A DNA stretch of 64,000 nt, from assembly GCF_033473495.1 (NCBI RefSeq), contig NC_088937.1, positions 1,798,001 through 1,862,000 on the forward strand, in the 5' to 3' direction. The translations under genes and the position numbers were made by a program. Below, one piece after another: positions 1 through 11,900 of the stretch (within the stretch, counting starts at the first letter, position 1; each line of letters opens with the position of its first letter). Origin of the DNA: Cercospora beticola (Eukaryota; Ascomycota; Dothideomycetes; Mycosphaerellales; Mycosphaerellaceae). Below the pieces are notes generated by a model that searched no databases, was not told the DNA's origin, and saw only the letters and a list, made by a program, of their open reading frames with translations.

Positions 1-1043
1 CTCATTGAGCATGCCGCACGCTGATATGTTAGCTGTCGTCCCCAGTGCCCGCGGCCCGGTGTCTCCAACCGAGCACCTCGCCGAAGCAGAGGTTTTTCCT
101 AAAGAACAACCACATCGAGCTACGACGAAAAAGCGAAAGAGAATCCACATGGCCTGTCAATCACCGTTCGAAGATGGATACCTCTACCCCGGCTGCAGAT
201 CTGTTGCAGGGATAATTACAACCGCGTTACAGAGACTTGCGCTAGATGATGCAATAAGCTCGTTCGTTACACAGGCCGGTCCAGGCTCCGGTGAACATGC
301 GAGGCTGGCAGGGAGCGATCCACGGCACTAGCAAACTCTGTATTTCCGTTGGTGAAGTGAAGGAATGTGGTCATAGCTTTTGTGGGTTTCGAGGTGCTCC
401 GTATGCATTTCCTGCTCCGGAGACACAGTGACAGTGCAAGGAGCTTGCTCCGAACGAAGGACCTTCCGGAGCACACACACTCTCTGTGCCATCGGACAGG
501 GAACGCGGCCGCACAATGCGAGAAACAGCGACCAGAAGTGCTCGACGAAGACATGAGGGCGACATGGACAGCCTAGCTTAGCACCAGGAATCGCTTTTCA
601 GCCGTCATCGTAAGGTCACATGCGTAATGGGAGACCAGCAGAGAACGAACAAGCCCTTCGAAATCCTCAAACATGTACACGCGGGCCCGCAGGAAAGCGG
701 GACTGCTAGTGACTGCCGATTTAACTAGGCACTGCGTGTACATCGGGTTGAAGAGTCCCTAGACGAGCCCATTGATGCCATACGTGCGTGTTCGATGCTA
801 CATGCGCTGCCAGTACAGAGGCATACTTATCTTCTGGTTTCCGATGGGTCTTTCCAGCCCAGCTGCCCAGTCCTTTCAGACAGCAGCAGGTTATTGCCAA
901 GGCTCTCAGTATCACAGACGGTCATACCCCAGCAATCAACCACAGCATTGACCCCATTGCTCGGCGAGCTGGTGCGGAGACATCATTCCACGGACCTACG
1001 TCCACTATCGTTCGGACATCCCCGTTTGACAGCCACAGAAACC
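1..1043. other. Intergenic / upstream of the first transcription factor
   Basis: I see no convincing gene here. The open frames are short, overlap on both strands and resemble no family I know. The last few hundred bases are presumably the promoter and 5' UTR of the Zn2Cys6 gene that starts at 1044. A 3' end of a gene lying left of the window cannot be excluded. Confidence 0.4.
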
Positions 1044-3391
1044 ATGAGCATGGCCGAAAATCTCACAATGGCGCCCTCACCGTCCTTGGGCGACAAGATG
1101 CAGCGTAAGAGAGCCGCCAGAGCAGTAGGTCATGTCGGGACGAGGAAGGAGTTATCCGTGCGCTGACAACAAGCAGTGCGACCAATGTCGACGACGAAAG
1201 TCCCGTTGCGATGGCCAGATGAATTGTTCCGCCTGTAGGACGATTGGGTGTGGCTGCCCGCGATCCTGGTTCCTTGAAGACACAGCTACTGACGTCGAGC
1301 AGGCTACAATGTTCATTTGGTCATCAAGTGAAGCAATCGAGAGGTCAGTGCTTACTCCTTCGCGGAGAGTATGGTCGCCATTGCTGATCTTTATCCAGGC
1401 CCTGCCTACGTTGCGCATCTTGAAAAGAAGGTCAAAGCTCTGCAAGAGGAGCTGCGCCGCTCGCCGAACCGCACGGATCACATGGATACATCACTAGAAG
1501 AGCCAATTGTGCAGATATCTCCGGGTTCCAGCATCAGCCACCCATCTCCGATGAATACCAGTGCGCGGCCTTCGCTTTCGTCGAAGTCTTCTGATCCAAG
1601 TTACTTTTACGCCGACAATGCTAGGTCCGGTTCCGTTAAACCCACGGATGGCTGGGTGCCACCGAATGAGACGCCGGTTTACCTCGAGACACTCACTACT
1701 GAGCCACGAGGCAAAGCTTTCGGGACCGATGTGCTTCGCCAGCTCTTCAACTATTGCAACCAGATCGCTACATCACCATATGGGTCACAGGACTCGTCAA
1801 TGAAGTTGGTCCAGGCGCTAGACAACCCCCAAGCTATCGATGATGGTCTAGTAACAAGCAGTCCGCTGATGCCCGAGAAGGAGACCACCCTGAAACTGGT
1901 TGAAGTAGCCTTTAGTGAGGTATTTCACCTATGGCCGTTCGTCGATAGAGCTCAAGTGGACCGCACCCTATTCCGATTATACAACACCACCTTGTTTGGA
2001 CAAGAAGCCAGTGACAAGGACGAACTTGCGTTGGTCCATGCTGTTCTAGCATTAGGGCATCGATTCGATTCGACTACCCCAGCTGCAGCTGAATTCAGGA
2101 GGGTACAAGGGCTGCAGTATTTCGAGGCAGCAAAAGACCTCGTTCCACTAAGTGCCTGCGATCGTGACCTCGCATCTGTTCAGACGGTCCTCTGCCTCGC
2201 ACTGTACCTGAAGGCCGCTCCAGCCCCAGCGAAAGTCCACTCCTATGTAGCAGCAGCATCTAGCGCAGCCCTTCGGCTTGGTCTTCATGAAGACGTCGCT
2301 GGATTTCCAAAGGACGAGAGCGCATTACGACGCCGTGTCTGGTCTGCCTTACAGGCTTTTGACATTTATACATCAACAGCGCTGGGCGTACCGAGTGTGA
2401 CCAACGTTGAAACTTGCGAGCAGAATTCATACCCGCCTCTTTCCACTGGGTCCAATTCTGAGCTGGTTGCAAGCGATGCTCATATGCAAATGCTGCGGAT
2501 ACTAGCGCATGCTCTGGACAAGACCTATCGCAGTAAATCGGCGAGAAAGCCTGTTGGCATCGGCACATTCGCCGTTGACCAGAATGCCATCAAGGAAGCC
2601 AGTGAAGAGCTCGAGACCTGGGCCCAAGGCTGTTCTGTGCTACTGCAAGCAGCAGCTGACATGACGAGGTGAGTGTCGAGCGAAGTGCAGCACTACAGAA
2701 GCGTGCGCTGACGGTCCGCAGAACACAACTTTGCCTTGCATATGCATACGATTATGCACAACTACTGTTGTATGCTCCATTCGTGCATTATCTCACGATG
2801 CCAGGAATAGATCCTTGCTCGCAACCCTACTTGATTGGAATGAAGGCAGTCAATGCGGCATTACACGCTGTCCAGGTTGCCGAGCTCTTGCATCACAAAT
2901 TGCAATTCCACGAGGCCTATTTCCTGACTATCGACGTCCTGGTATACGCTGCTGTAGTACTGCTTGTCGTCGAAAGCGGCAGCACTGAGGTACCCCTCGT
3001 CCTTGAAGCAATGCGGGCTGGACGTGCAGCAATGGAACTCTTGTTGATGCTTTCACTACAGACTGATACAGCATCGCAGTGCTGGAAGGCTCTCGCTGTG
3101 CGGTCTTCTCGAATTGCTGGGAATTCCGGAAAGTCGATCGGTGGAAGTAGGACATCAACGATACCGCCTTTCCGAGAAACAGGTCTTCGGCGTGCAAAGG
3201 CGCCAGGATCCATCGCCCTACCCATGAGCAGACCCCCCACGCTGCATAAGGCTGATAGCGGCATCGATTGTACGGCCGATAGTCGCAGGCAAAGTCTGGT
3301 GGGCTCGTTTTCTGGTGTCTTTGACCCGGGTCAGGGCTCCTTTGACTCCCAATTCAGCGCAGAAGACAATGGTCTGCAGCTGCACCCTTGA
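1044..3391 (+). CDS. Zn2Cys6 fungal-specific transcription factor, five exons
   Basis: Predicted nuclear DNA-binding regulator of 710 aa. My exon model is 1044-1124, 1177-1247, 1303-1343, 1399-2668 and 2722-3391. All introns are GT..AG, 52-55 bp, and most carry CTGAC-like branch sites. Splicing restores a textbook zinc cluster, Cys28-x2-Cys31-x6-Cys38-x5-Cys44-x2-Cys47-x6-Cys54, preceded by basic KRAARA. It is followed by a linker and a short coiled coil (YVAHLEKKVKALQEEL). Introns 1 and 2 flank and split the zinc cluster, and exon 3 is only 41 nt, so automated models may miss the DNA-binding domain. The middle region, with HLWPFVD and the RLGLHED..RRRVW stretch, is a fungal_trans (PF04082-like) regulatory domain. 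The start at 1044 is chosen because its frame leads straight into the cluster. Target genes are unknown. Confidence 0.88.
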
Positions 3392-3878
3392 AGAGCTGCG
3401 ATGCAAAGTGCTGGAGACGTAGCGTTCTTTCTTACGCGTGAAGATATGGGTGGCTCTGGATTCGATGCTTCGAGAAGGGTATCCCGGGGATGGCGTTGCT
3501 GGCAGCGTGGGCGGGTGCATGCTTTTGTTCTCTGGAGAAATTACGAATATTTGAAACGACATCGCGATTCACGTGCAACCGGGGATTTTGGACCGTAGAC
3601 AATTGGGTAGAACAGTAATGCAATAATGAGCCACGACTAGCCGTTCCATTTCTCTGGGCTCGTTGTAGCAGCTCATACGCTCATAGAATTCGTAAGATGA
3701 GCTCAGTCAATGCTGAACAGCCTCCGTCCGTAAATTGGCACTACACGCTCAAATGCATGAGCTTGCCCATATTCACACTAGGAACGCTTCGGACACGATA
3801 AATTCGTATCAACGGAAAGCCTCGCTGGTTTCACACTCCGGATATCGTAGCTCGAAGCGATTGTGCTCTCGGCAAGCA
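3392..3878. other. Convergent intergenic region
   Basis: This is the 3'-to-3' gap between the transcription factor (+) and the eIF2B delta gene (-). It should hold both 3' UTRs and terminators. I see no gene or repeat in it. Confidence 0.5.
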
Positions 3879-5363
3879 CTACTCGCCCTCATTCGCCAAC
3901 CGATGTACCACAGGAACGGAGCTTGGAGGGACACTGCCGTACTCACAGATGACCATGCGAATGTACTCAGCAGGAGTGATGTCGTACATGAGGTTCAGAA
4001 TCTGTAGGTTCGGAATCTCCTTCCAGTCACGCAAAGTCTTCAGCTGTGACTCGCTGGTGTCATTACCCTTTTCAATGGCGGCACCTGGACTGCCCCCAAT
4101 TGCTGGCAAAAGTTCCTCGGCTGGCGCAACCTCGTTCAACACGATGCTATCGAGCGCCACTTTGCCACTGAATTTGACAGACTCACAGCAGACAATGACT
4201 GGAATATCAGCTCGATGTGCTGCCATTGCCACAGCTGCAGTGCCAATTCTTGACTGAAGGCAGCCATTGGACAGCATACTGTGAGCACCGAGGAGTACTA
4301 CTGTGGCGTCTGCCACAGCTCTTGCGATACCGTGAAATGAGGTGTACTCGACTTCGACACCGGCGTGCATGAGAGAAGTGGCAAGAGTTTTGCCTTCGAA
4401 GAGCGGACGTGAGTCAATGCAAATGACGCGAAACTTTATGCCATTGGCGTGAGCGCGCAGTATGGTCTTCTCGACGATGGAGCTCTTGGCATATGTGAGC
4501 ACTACCGAGCCGGGTTTGATCTGTTGGCATGCGGAGGTGGCGATGGCTTGATCAGTGACCATGATGCGCTCTTGAATGAACTTGTCGATCGAGTCACACA
4601 AGTAGTCCTTCGCCTCGTGTTCTGGAGTGCTCGGATCGATCTCGACAATCAGCTTCTTGAGCCATCGAATGGCATTGCCCATGGACTCTGAAATCGGCCG
4701 ACATGATTTCAAATAGTCGATCTGCGGAGAGAGGTGATGTGAGTTCATGTGCCTGGCGAGTGAAGTCCCACCTGGTGTTGTGTACTCTTGGATGGCTTCC
4801 TTGAATGCATTGAGCATGCCAACGCAGCGAGCAGTGCTGCCTGCAATCTCGTAGCTGCTGATCTGAAAGCCGAGCGCAACGACTGCTGGGTGCACGTCCT
4901 TCGATGCTCCTTCGATATTATGCCTTCGCGATTGATTGTAGAGATGGCTGAATAGCTCCACGTTCTTGCTCTCCACCTTCTTTTCCACCTTTTTTGCCAC
5001 GTCTTTTGGCACACTCTGCGAGACACGGCGGGCCCGCACCGGCAGAGGACTCTGTTGTGTCCCTCCCTGCCTCTCTTGTGTGCCTTGCTTGTTCGTGCCT
5101 TTCTGCTGCTGCTGTTGTTTCGGCTTTTGTTGTTGCTGACCTGCTGCTCTACCGCTGTCGGCACTGGCCGCACCATTCACGGACGCTGGTGCTCCGCCTC
5201 CGCCAGCACCTTTGGCCTCTTTCTCAGCTGCTCGACGCGCTTGCTTTTCGGCTTTGGCTCTCTTCTTGAGCTCTGCCGGAGAGAGCTTCTCTCCTCCCTG
5301 TTCCTCAGCTGGCGGAGCACCGCCCGGACTGGCTGACGTGTCTGGTCTCTTTGGCTCGGACAT
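3879..5363 (-). CDS. GCD2: Translation initiation factor eIF2B subunit delta
   Basis: Delta subunit of the cytosolic eIF2B complex, the guanine nucleotide exchange factor for eIF2; it belongs to the regulatory alpha/beta/delta subcomplex that senses phosphorylated eIF2. The 494-aa protein has a low-complexity N-terminal tail (lysine/alanine-rich, then glutamine-rich) and a C-terminal eIF2B alpha/beta/delta Rossmann-like domain. Typical segments are SVVLTYAKSSIVEKT, VICIDSRPLFEGK, the VLLGAHSMLSNG loop and the end DITPAEYIRMVICEYGSVPP. I start at the ATG at 5363 (MSEPKRPD). The frame extends further upstream, but that part looks like untranslated leader. A GTGAGT inside the last codons looks like a donor, yet the reading frame through it matches the family C-terminus, so I treat it as exon. 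Single exon. Confidence 0.93.
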   Translation of the reverse strand: MSEPKRPDTSASPGGAPPAEEQGGEKLSPAELKKRAKAEKQARRAAEKEAKGAGGGGAPASVNGAASADSGRAAGQQQQKPKQQQQQKGTNKQGTQERQGGTQQSPLPVRARRVSQSVPKDVAKKVEKKVESKNVELFSHLYNQSRRHNIEGASKDVHPAVVALGFQISSYEIAGSTARCVGMLNAFKEAIQEYTTPGGTSLARHMNSHHLSPQIDYLKSCRPISESMGNAIRWLKKLIVEIDPSTPEHEAKDYLCDSIDKFIQERIMVTDQAIATSACQQIKPGSVVLTYAKSSIVEKTILRAHANGIKFRVICIDSRPLFEGKTLATSLMHAGVEVEYTSFHGIARAVADATVVLLGAHSMLSNGCLQSRIGTAAVAMAAHRADIPVIVCCESVKFSGKVALDSIVLNEVAPAEELLPAIGGSPGAAIEKGNDTSESQLKTLRDWKEIPNLQILNLMYDITPAEYIRMVICEYGSVPPSSVPVVHRLANEGE

Positions 5364-5920
5364 GTTGGCGAGGTGCAGCGGCTGTCTCGTATGTATAGGG
5401 ACTGTTCTCAGGCTAAGGCTCTCGAGGAAAATGTAGACGTTGTGCAATGCTGCCCGCCGAGTCTCGATGAAATTCGCGTGGACTTTGGACGGCACGACTC
5501 AAAGATAGCCATTGCTCCTAGCAGTCGATCGCCATGTTGTGTGTTGCACAATTACAGAAGAACGTGATCTATTAAGATGTTTCGGTCGGGCGTGGACGTC
5601 GATAGTGGGGGTTTCTCGAGGCAGAGCGCCTGTATCGGGTCCAATATGTGCCGCAACGTTTTCGACTGCAGATGATCTCGTGGTGGCGTTCGTGATGATT
5701 GCTGGTGGCAGTACTGTGTTGTGGCAAGCTTGGGCTGGGATGTGTTCAGAAAAGTAGACGCGCGAAGTGAGTGATTCATTTTCCACGGCCCACACGGGTC
5801 GGATGTGGGCGAGGCGTGAGTCAAGTGGAACTCGTGGATTTAGTCTGAGCACTTGATATGTGCATATTGTACAGACCATTCTATCGCTCTATATAATATC
5901 TGCATGACTTCGACCCATCA
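5364..5920. other. Intergenic: GCD2 promoter and TEL1 3' end
   Basis: Both flanking genes are on the minus strand, so this stretch holds the TEL1 3' UTR/terminator (near 5921) and the GCD2 promoter and leader (near 5363). No gene is visible. The GCD2 frame stays open for 44 codons upstream of the chosen ATG, which allows a longer N-terminus but is not evidence for it. Confidence 0.45.
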
Positions 5921-8900
5921 CTAAAAGTACGCTGCCCATCCTGCAAACAGTACTGCCAAGTGCTTCTCGTCTGTAGCTTGCTGGATCAACTCATTGACAG
6001 CTGCAGCAGTGCTCAGCGTCTTCGACAACTTCTTCTCCACGATCGATAACGCCCGATCAGCTTCTCCTGCCTCCTGCTCCTTTCTCTTCGACGAATTCGC
6101 AACAGTACCATTGCGGCGCGAAACTTCTGATTGCGCGTCTTGCATCCTCTTGGCTCGCAGTGGGGATATCGTCCAGTTGTGCAGTGGATCGTAGCGCAGC
6201 ACATTCAGTAATGTCATAATACTGTCCTTATCCTCGCGTACCGCATCCAACGTGAACTCGCAGCAGCGTCGGAATACCCCCTCCACACCGGTTGATCCCA
6301 TTCCATCCACGATGTCGCGAGTGAGCCGAAAAGGCACGAGCTCTGGAATTGGTAAAACCCGCCCAGCCTCGAACGCGACCCCGAGGTCAATGTGCACCAC
6401 TTCACCTGTCTGCTCATCGAGCAGGATGTTACTGCAGTGTCGGTCTCCGAGACCAATGATATGGCCAAGGATGGATATGCTTGCTGTCGTACGTGAATAC
6501 GCGGTCCGCTTTGTGAACCATTCGTCCGGGTCGTCGAAACGCTCCAGGAAGAAATGCCGCATGACGGGGTTCAGGTTAGCACAGACCTTCTGGAATGCGG
6601 CGACGCGGTCGGTCGTAGAGCCTTGTCCATTCGCGTACGCCCGCGCGACCGCCTCTCTGGCCTTGTGCGGGGCCATGTCCTTGGGATAATACGTTTTATG
6701 CGCTGGGCTCAGAAAATCATTGATGGGCATGGAATTCGGGACGAATTCGATGATGCCGGACCCGCTGGAGAGCGGAATCACTTTGTATGTGCGAAGCTTG
6801 AGATCCCTCTGTCTCGTTGCCTTGTGATTGCGTAGCATGCTGCTGACTTCATCGAACACCTGTTCCATGATGGCGTCCTGCCGCAGGTCATCGTCGCCGC
6901 TCTTGTAGAGCTCGCGGTACCATTTACCATCAGTCGCTTGCAATTTCAGCATCTTTGGTGCGCTGAGACCACTCATGATGGATACTGTCTGATCAACCCG
7001 TGTGATGGTGGGCACATCACTATAAGACGCGCTTGGTCTCAACGGCAATGTGATGGTGGCAGGCGGTAACTCCATTGGCGGGATTTTCTGATGCACGCGA
7101 AAAGCCTGCTGGAAGCGACTGATGTCGATCTTGCTGCCACCGCCCCCCGACTCCGGCTTACTTTCTGCCAATGCCTTGTACCGCGTGTCTGCTGCAAATA
7201 GTCTATCAGCGATGCTGCGGCTCTCCTCATTCTTGCTAATTTCAATGTGGATTGACTTGGCGGCACGATAGCGAGAAGCAGTCGCAGGGTCTGTGGCCGT
7301 ATGCATCGATCGAGGCGCGAAGAGATGGTGCAAACTATGCCAGGGGTGTTCAACAAAGATACGTCGCAGCAGTTCCGCTAGGGCTTGCTGAAACGGTGTC
7401 TTCGAATCATCCAAGCGTGACATTAGCTGGTTCATTAATCTGACGAACTTCCAGCTTGGTACCTGTGGCAGGTATTTAAGCACTGTGGCGTCCGGACCTT
7501 GGTCGATGCCATCAGTATTTTCGAGCCAGAGCGCGAAGAATCGCAACACGCAGATGTCGTGATCCTCAGAAGCCGCAAGCGCCTGCAGATAGTTCTGCAG
7601 ACTCAAATTGACATAATCGCTCTGAGTTTTCCTCAAACGCCTTTCTTCCGCAGTATCAAGCTCGAGCCATGTCTGTGCTTGATGCAAGCTTCTGCTCATC
7701 TGATGTCGCTCGGGCTGCGTTTTCTTGCCTGTCTGCAAAGCTTGCCTATAGGCTTCGACCTCTTCCTCCTTGCTCTGGCGCAGTTTCGTGACGCGATTCA
7801 GGTTTTCGACGGTGCTGGGATTTTGCAATTCGTGATCACAGAACTTGGCGAATTCATAATGTACTTGACTGATTTCTGATCGATCCTTGGTCCTGGAGAC
7901 AGCGTTCAACGCGGGTTTGAGATATTTGCTTAAAATCTGCTCAGGTTTCTCCAGACGAGCTTCGGCAGATTCATGGGCGAGCTGCGCAAGGAGACCGGCG
8001 CGCCCAACAGCAACGTCTTGACCGGCAAGCTCAACGCCGGGCTGGCTGAGACTTGAGAGCATTTTGACTGACATGGTAGCTTCTCCTGCATCCCATAGAA
8101 CTGAAGCAGTCTCCATTTTTACGGCGCTTTCCACCCTGATTCCGGCTGCTCCACAGGTCTCGATCATGTCGCTCATGGTCGCTGATGCGGTGAGTGCCTC
8201 CTGTAACTTGGAGTGCTCTCGAGAGAGGCGCGAAAATGCCAGTAGCGCTTCGACTTCCAGTATTCGGCATCTCTTTAACGCGACATGCATGCTCTGTTGC
8301 AGATGCACATTTTGGCTGAGCACACCGAAGAGCGTGTGCCTTCCCGACAGAAACACCTTGACGTCTTCGAACTTGGCTAAGTGCATCCAAGCATGTCGAC
8401 GGGCGAAGACTTCCCACCGCTCGTCGAGATCTGCGTCTGCAACGGCAGTTGTGATTTCGCTGATCTCTGTTAGGGATGCGAGGTTGGCGTACCAGGTAGG
8501 CGATGGAATCGACGCTCGATCTCGTCGGATGCCATGCTTCACAAAATCGAACAATGCAGTTCTTGATCTGTCGAGGACTTGTGTGGCGTCGCTGGCTCTG
8601 CTGAGGTCCTGCAGCACACTAAAAGCTGCTGAGGACTCGCTGTGTCCTTCGGGTGGCGTGATGTCCCATTGCTGCAGACTCTGCGCTGCTTTCAACATCT
8701 CCTCTTGGCATCTTGATGTGCTCCCTACGCCTTGCGCGACCAAGGCGAATGCTAAACTGTTAAAGTTAAGGCTCGAGAGCGACTGTATCATGCCAACGGC
8801 ATCATGTTCAGCCAGTCGATGCGTAGAACGCATGTGGCTATCCATTTGCGCGGAGCGCAGCATCATGCTTCGGAAGCCATCTCCCTCATGATCCAGTCGC

Positions 8901-11900
8901 TCGAGTACTGCACTCAGCGAAGCTTCCTGTGTGACGCCATAAAACGAGTCAGGCTCTTCCATTTGTTTGTAAACGGACAACAGAAGTTCAGGCGGAGGTC
9001 GAGATACAGCTTGATCTTGAGATGAGGAAATCCTCCTCGAATTCCTGCGGCTGTCCTGGATAGGTGGAAGACATGTGGATTCAGCAAGCAGTAGTGCAGC
9101 TGCGGGCATGGCACTTCTAGCTGCTGCACGAACAGCAACCATGTTATCTATGTTCAGCCAATGAACGCGGTCTGCACGTGTCGTCTCTCCAGGAAACGGT
9201 TGACTCCGCAGATATAGCAAGACGCGCAAGAGAAATTGTTGCTTAGGTGAGACGTCCTCGTCATCGACACACAAGTGGTCGTTCACAGCTTGCGCGAGGA
9301 GCGGCGCAATTGTTGTGTGCTCGTTGGTAAGCAAGATGTGTATGATCTGAGGAAGCAGTTCTATCGCAAGCCCGCGAACATTTTGGAATAGCGCCACAAG
9401 CGAAGAAATTATCGGATCTCCAGCAGCCCACGAGGACAAGACGGACGCTAGCTCTGTTGCCCAGACCTCAAGACTAGTCTCGCGGGACAATGCCATTGCC
9501 TTCTGCACGAGGTTGGTGTCCGGTCTTTTGGGGAACCGGTCCATGACAGCCAGCGTCGGCTCATACCCGTATGGCCCGCCATAAATTGCAGAATAAATGG
9601 ATTCAGGGGTCATCTCTTGGAACTGTATGGCTCCTTCGGTATCTGAGCCATGAGAAAAGGTGTCTCGCATTCTGCGTAGGGTGTACTCTGCTAGGCCAGC
9701 CTCTGACCGGTCTTGAGAATAGACTAGGCGAGCCACCCTTGTCACCAGGGCGGTGTGCGAAGCACGCGAGGCATTCTCGGCATCCAGTGTTCTCATCAAC
9801 GGCTTTCCGGAGACGGACTGAACAGGTCGTGCTCCAGTTGCGGCGTAAGCACGTCCCAATGAAGTAGCTGCCCACGTGGTGAATGATCTGCTGAGCGATT
9901 CAATCTGCAAAATCTCCCAGATCTCTTGGGAATATCGTGTTGCCTGTGAGTCATCGCCCAAAACATCTGATGCTGTTGTTAGCGGCAAGATGAAATCCTC
10001 TGCAAGAATCTGTAAAGCTTCAATCGTGTCATCGCGGGAACAGAGTGAGTCGTCCGCACTCCATTGATTAAGCAGGAATAGCAGGAGGGAGCTTTCGGCG
10101 CTGTCGGCGTTGGCGTTTCCAGGAAGCTTGACGTTCCCTAGTGCTTCAGTGAGTCCTGAATACGCGCTGCACTGAGTGTCCCACGTCAATTGTGACAAGT
10201 AGCTTACAAGCCACGTCTGGAATTCGCCCATGACCCTCACAGTCTCGGAATGGTGGCTTTCTTGAGTGGTGCTATCATGTCTGCTCCGAGCATGCTTCCT
10301 CATCTGCAGAACAAGAAGTATAACAGCGCCTGTGGTGAAGCGAAGGGCTGAGCGAAGGTACTCGCGACTTCTGTCGAACAAGTATTGCAGCAACCCGATT
10401 GTGTCATTAGCGCAAGCGCTGTCACTCACGAACGGTCGGAGAGAATGGATCAGCATCTCCGGACCAAAACCATCAAGCGCAATCGTTCCGGCGAGAGCGA
10501 CCGCTATCATGACTCGTCGAAGGATTCGACAACACTGCAAAGACCCCAATGACATATCCACGGCATCCAACAGCATGCGAGTGGTGAGAACGAACGATGA
10601 AGCATCCCAGATACTAAGTGGAGAAGCGTTGACACGTTTACACAACCTGATCAATTGGTCCAAGAGATAGTGTCCAGTGAATGATGGCTCCAGCGCGGGC
10701 GGCAATTCCTCGTCTTTCCGAGTATGCTTCATCATTTCGGCGAGGGCTTCCGCTGTTCCAGTATAACCATCATGCTTGGCCAGCCATTTGTCTGATCGTG
10801 CGTCCTGCTCGGTGGAAAGCAGGATGTAGCCAACGATCGTTGGCAGGTGTCGACTGATGAGCTTCTTGTGCTGATCCTTGCCACCTATGCTATCTCGCAG
10901 ACGATGTTCGAGGTGATTTGGATCTTGCCCTTCCAGAGGCTTGCTCACGACGTCTTTGGCCAGGCAGTACGCCACGCATTTGCCGTAAGATTGTCTGATA
11001 GCATCACGTGGCATTAACTTCAAGGCTTTCTGCATAACCTCAAGCCCAGCTTCGTCGCCTCTGAGCACCAGCTGCGCCATGATCTCGGATCGATGACGCC
11101 GCAAGAGGTCGTACAGGGAGGCATAGTGAAATGTTTCCCAAGGAAGTCCAGAGATGGCATTACCATTCTCGAGCCAGGTATGTAGCAGTTGAGGTGCGAA
11201 GAGCGAGAACAGCTTCTGAGGATTCTGTAAAGGTAGCGAGGATGCTAATTCTTGGATGCATTGGCGGGCATGGGCAACACAACTATTGACTCGCCCAGCA
11301 GTCTCGAATATGAGCCAAGTGCAGGATCGCAGGAGCGATCGCCAGCTTGACCCGAGTTTCGACAAGTGAAGTAATCGTAAGGCCATGCCTTCTGGCCAAT
11401 CCAAATTGGTGGGCAGATTTCCCGCTAGGTCGTCGAACATGCGGGCATGCTCCGAGAGCACTAGCCTGCCAAACAGAGTTGGGATCTGATCAGCAAGCTT
11501 GTACTGCACCGCGATGGGTAGTTTACCGAGGAGTTTGAAGCAGCAGCTTCGCGGAGTGCCTGCATCGCTGTCACGGCCATAATCCGACCTGAGCTGGCAA
11601 AGTTGTACAAGTAACTGCGCCAATCTCCTCTGCACGCTAGGGGAGAAGATGTCATCAGTAAGCGCGTATTCGGCGAACCAATCGTAGGTGTCAAGACCTA
11701 GACAGAAAAGGTGGGGCTCGCCACTGTCTGTCCAGGTGTCGATCAAGCTTTGCATGAGGTCGAGCACGCAGCCCAGCGCAACCTCTGAAGCACGGTAGGC
11801 ATACTTGCGTGTCAGTTTCTCCATGAAGTATCCCAGAAGGCGTTCGGTGTCTTTCGCAGTCAGCGGGACACCTACGCCGGGAAGGTTGGCAATCATGTCG

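Noticed and set aside
3940..3970. GTGAGT-containing site near the GCD2 3' end as an intron donor
   Set aside because: The unspliced frame continues into the expected eIF2B delta C-terminus.
8064..8891. 275-codon plus-strand open frame
   Set aside because: Antisense inside TEL1, low-complexity and without family resemblance.
9050..9085. A stretch in TEL1 resembling part of the introner (ataggtgga..acatgtg)
   Set aside because: Only a few short words match, in coding sequence with an intact frame and no splice-site context; taken as chance.
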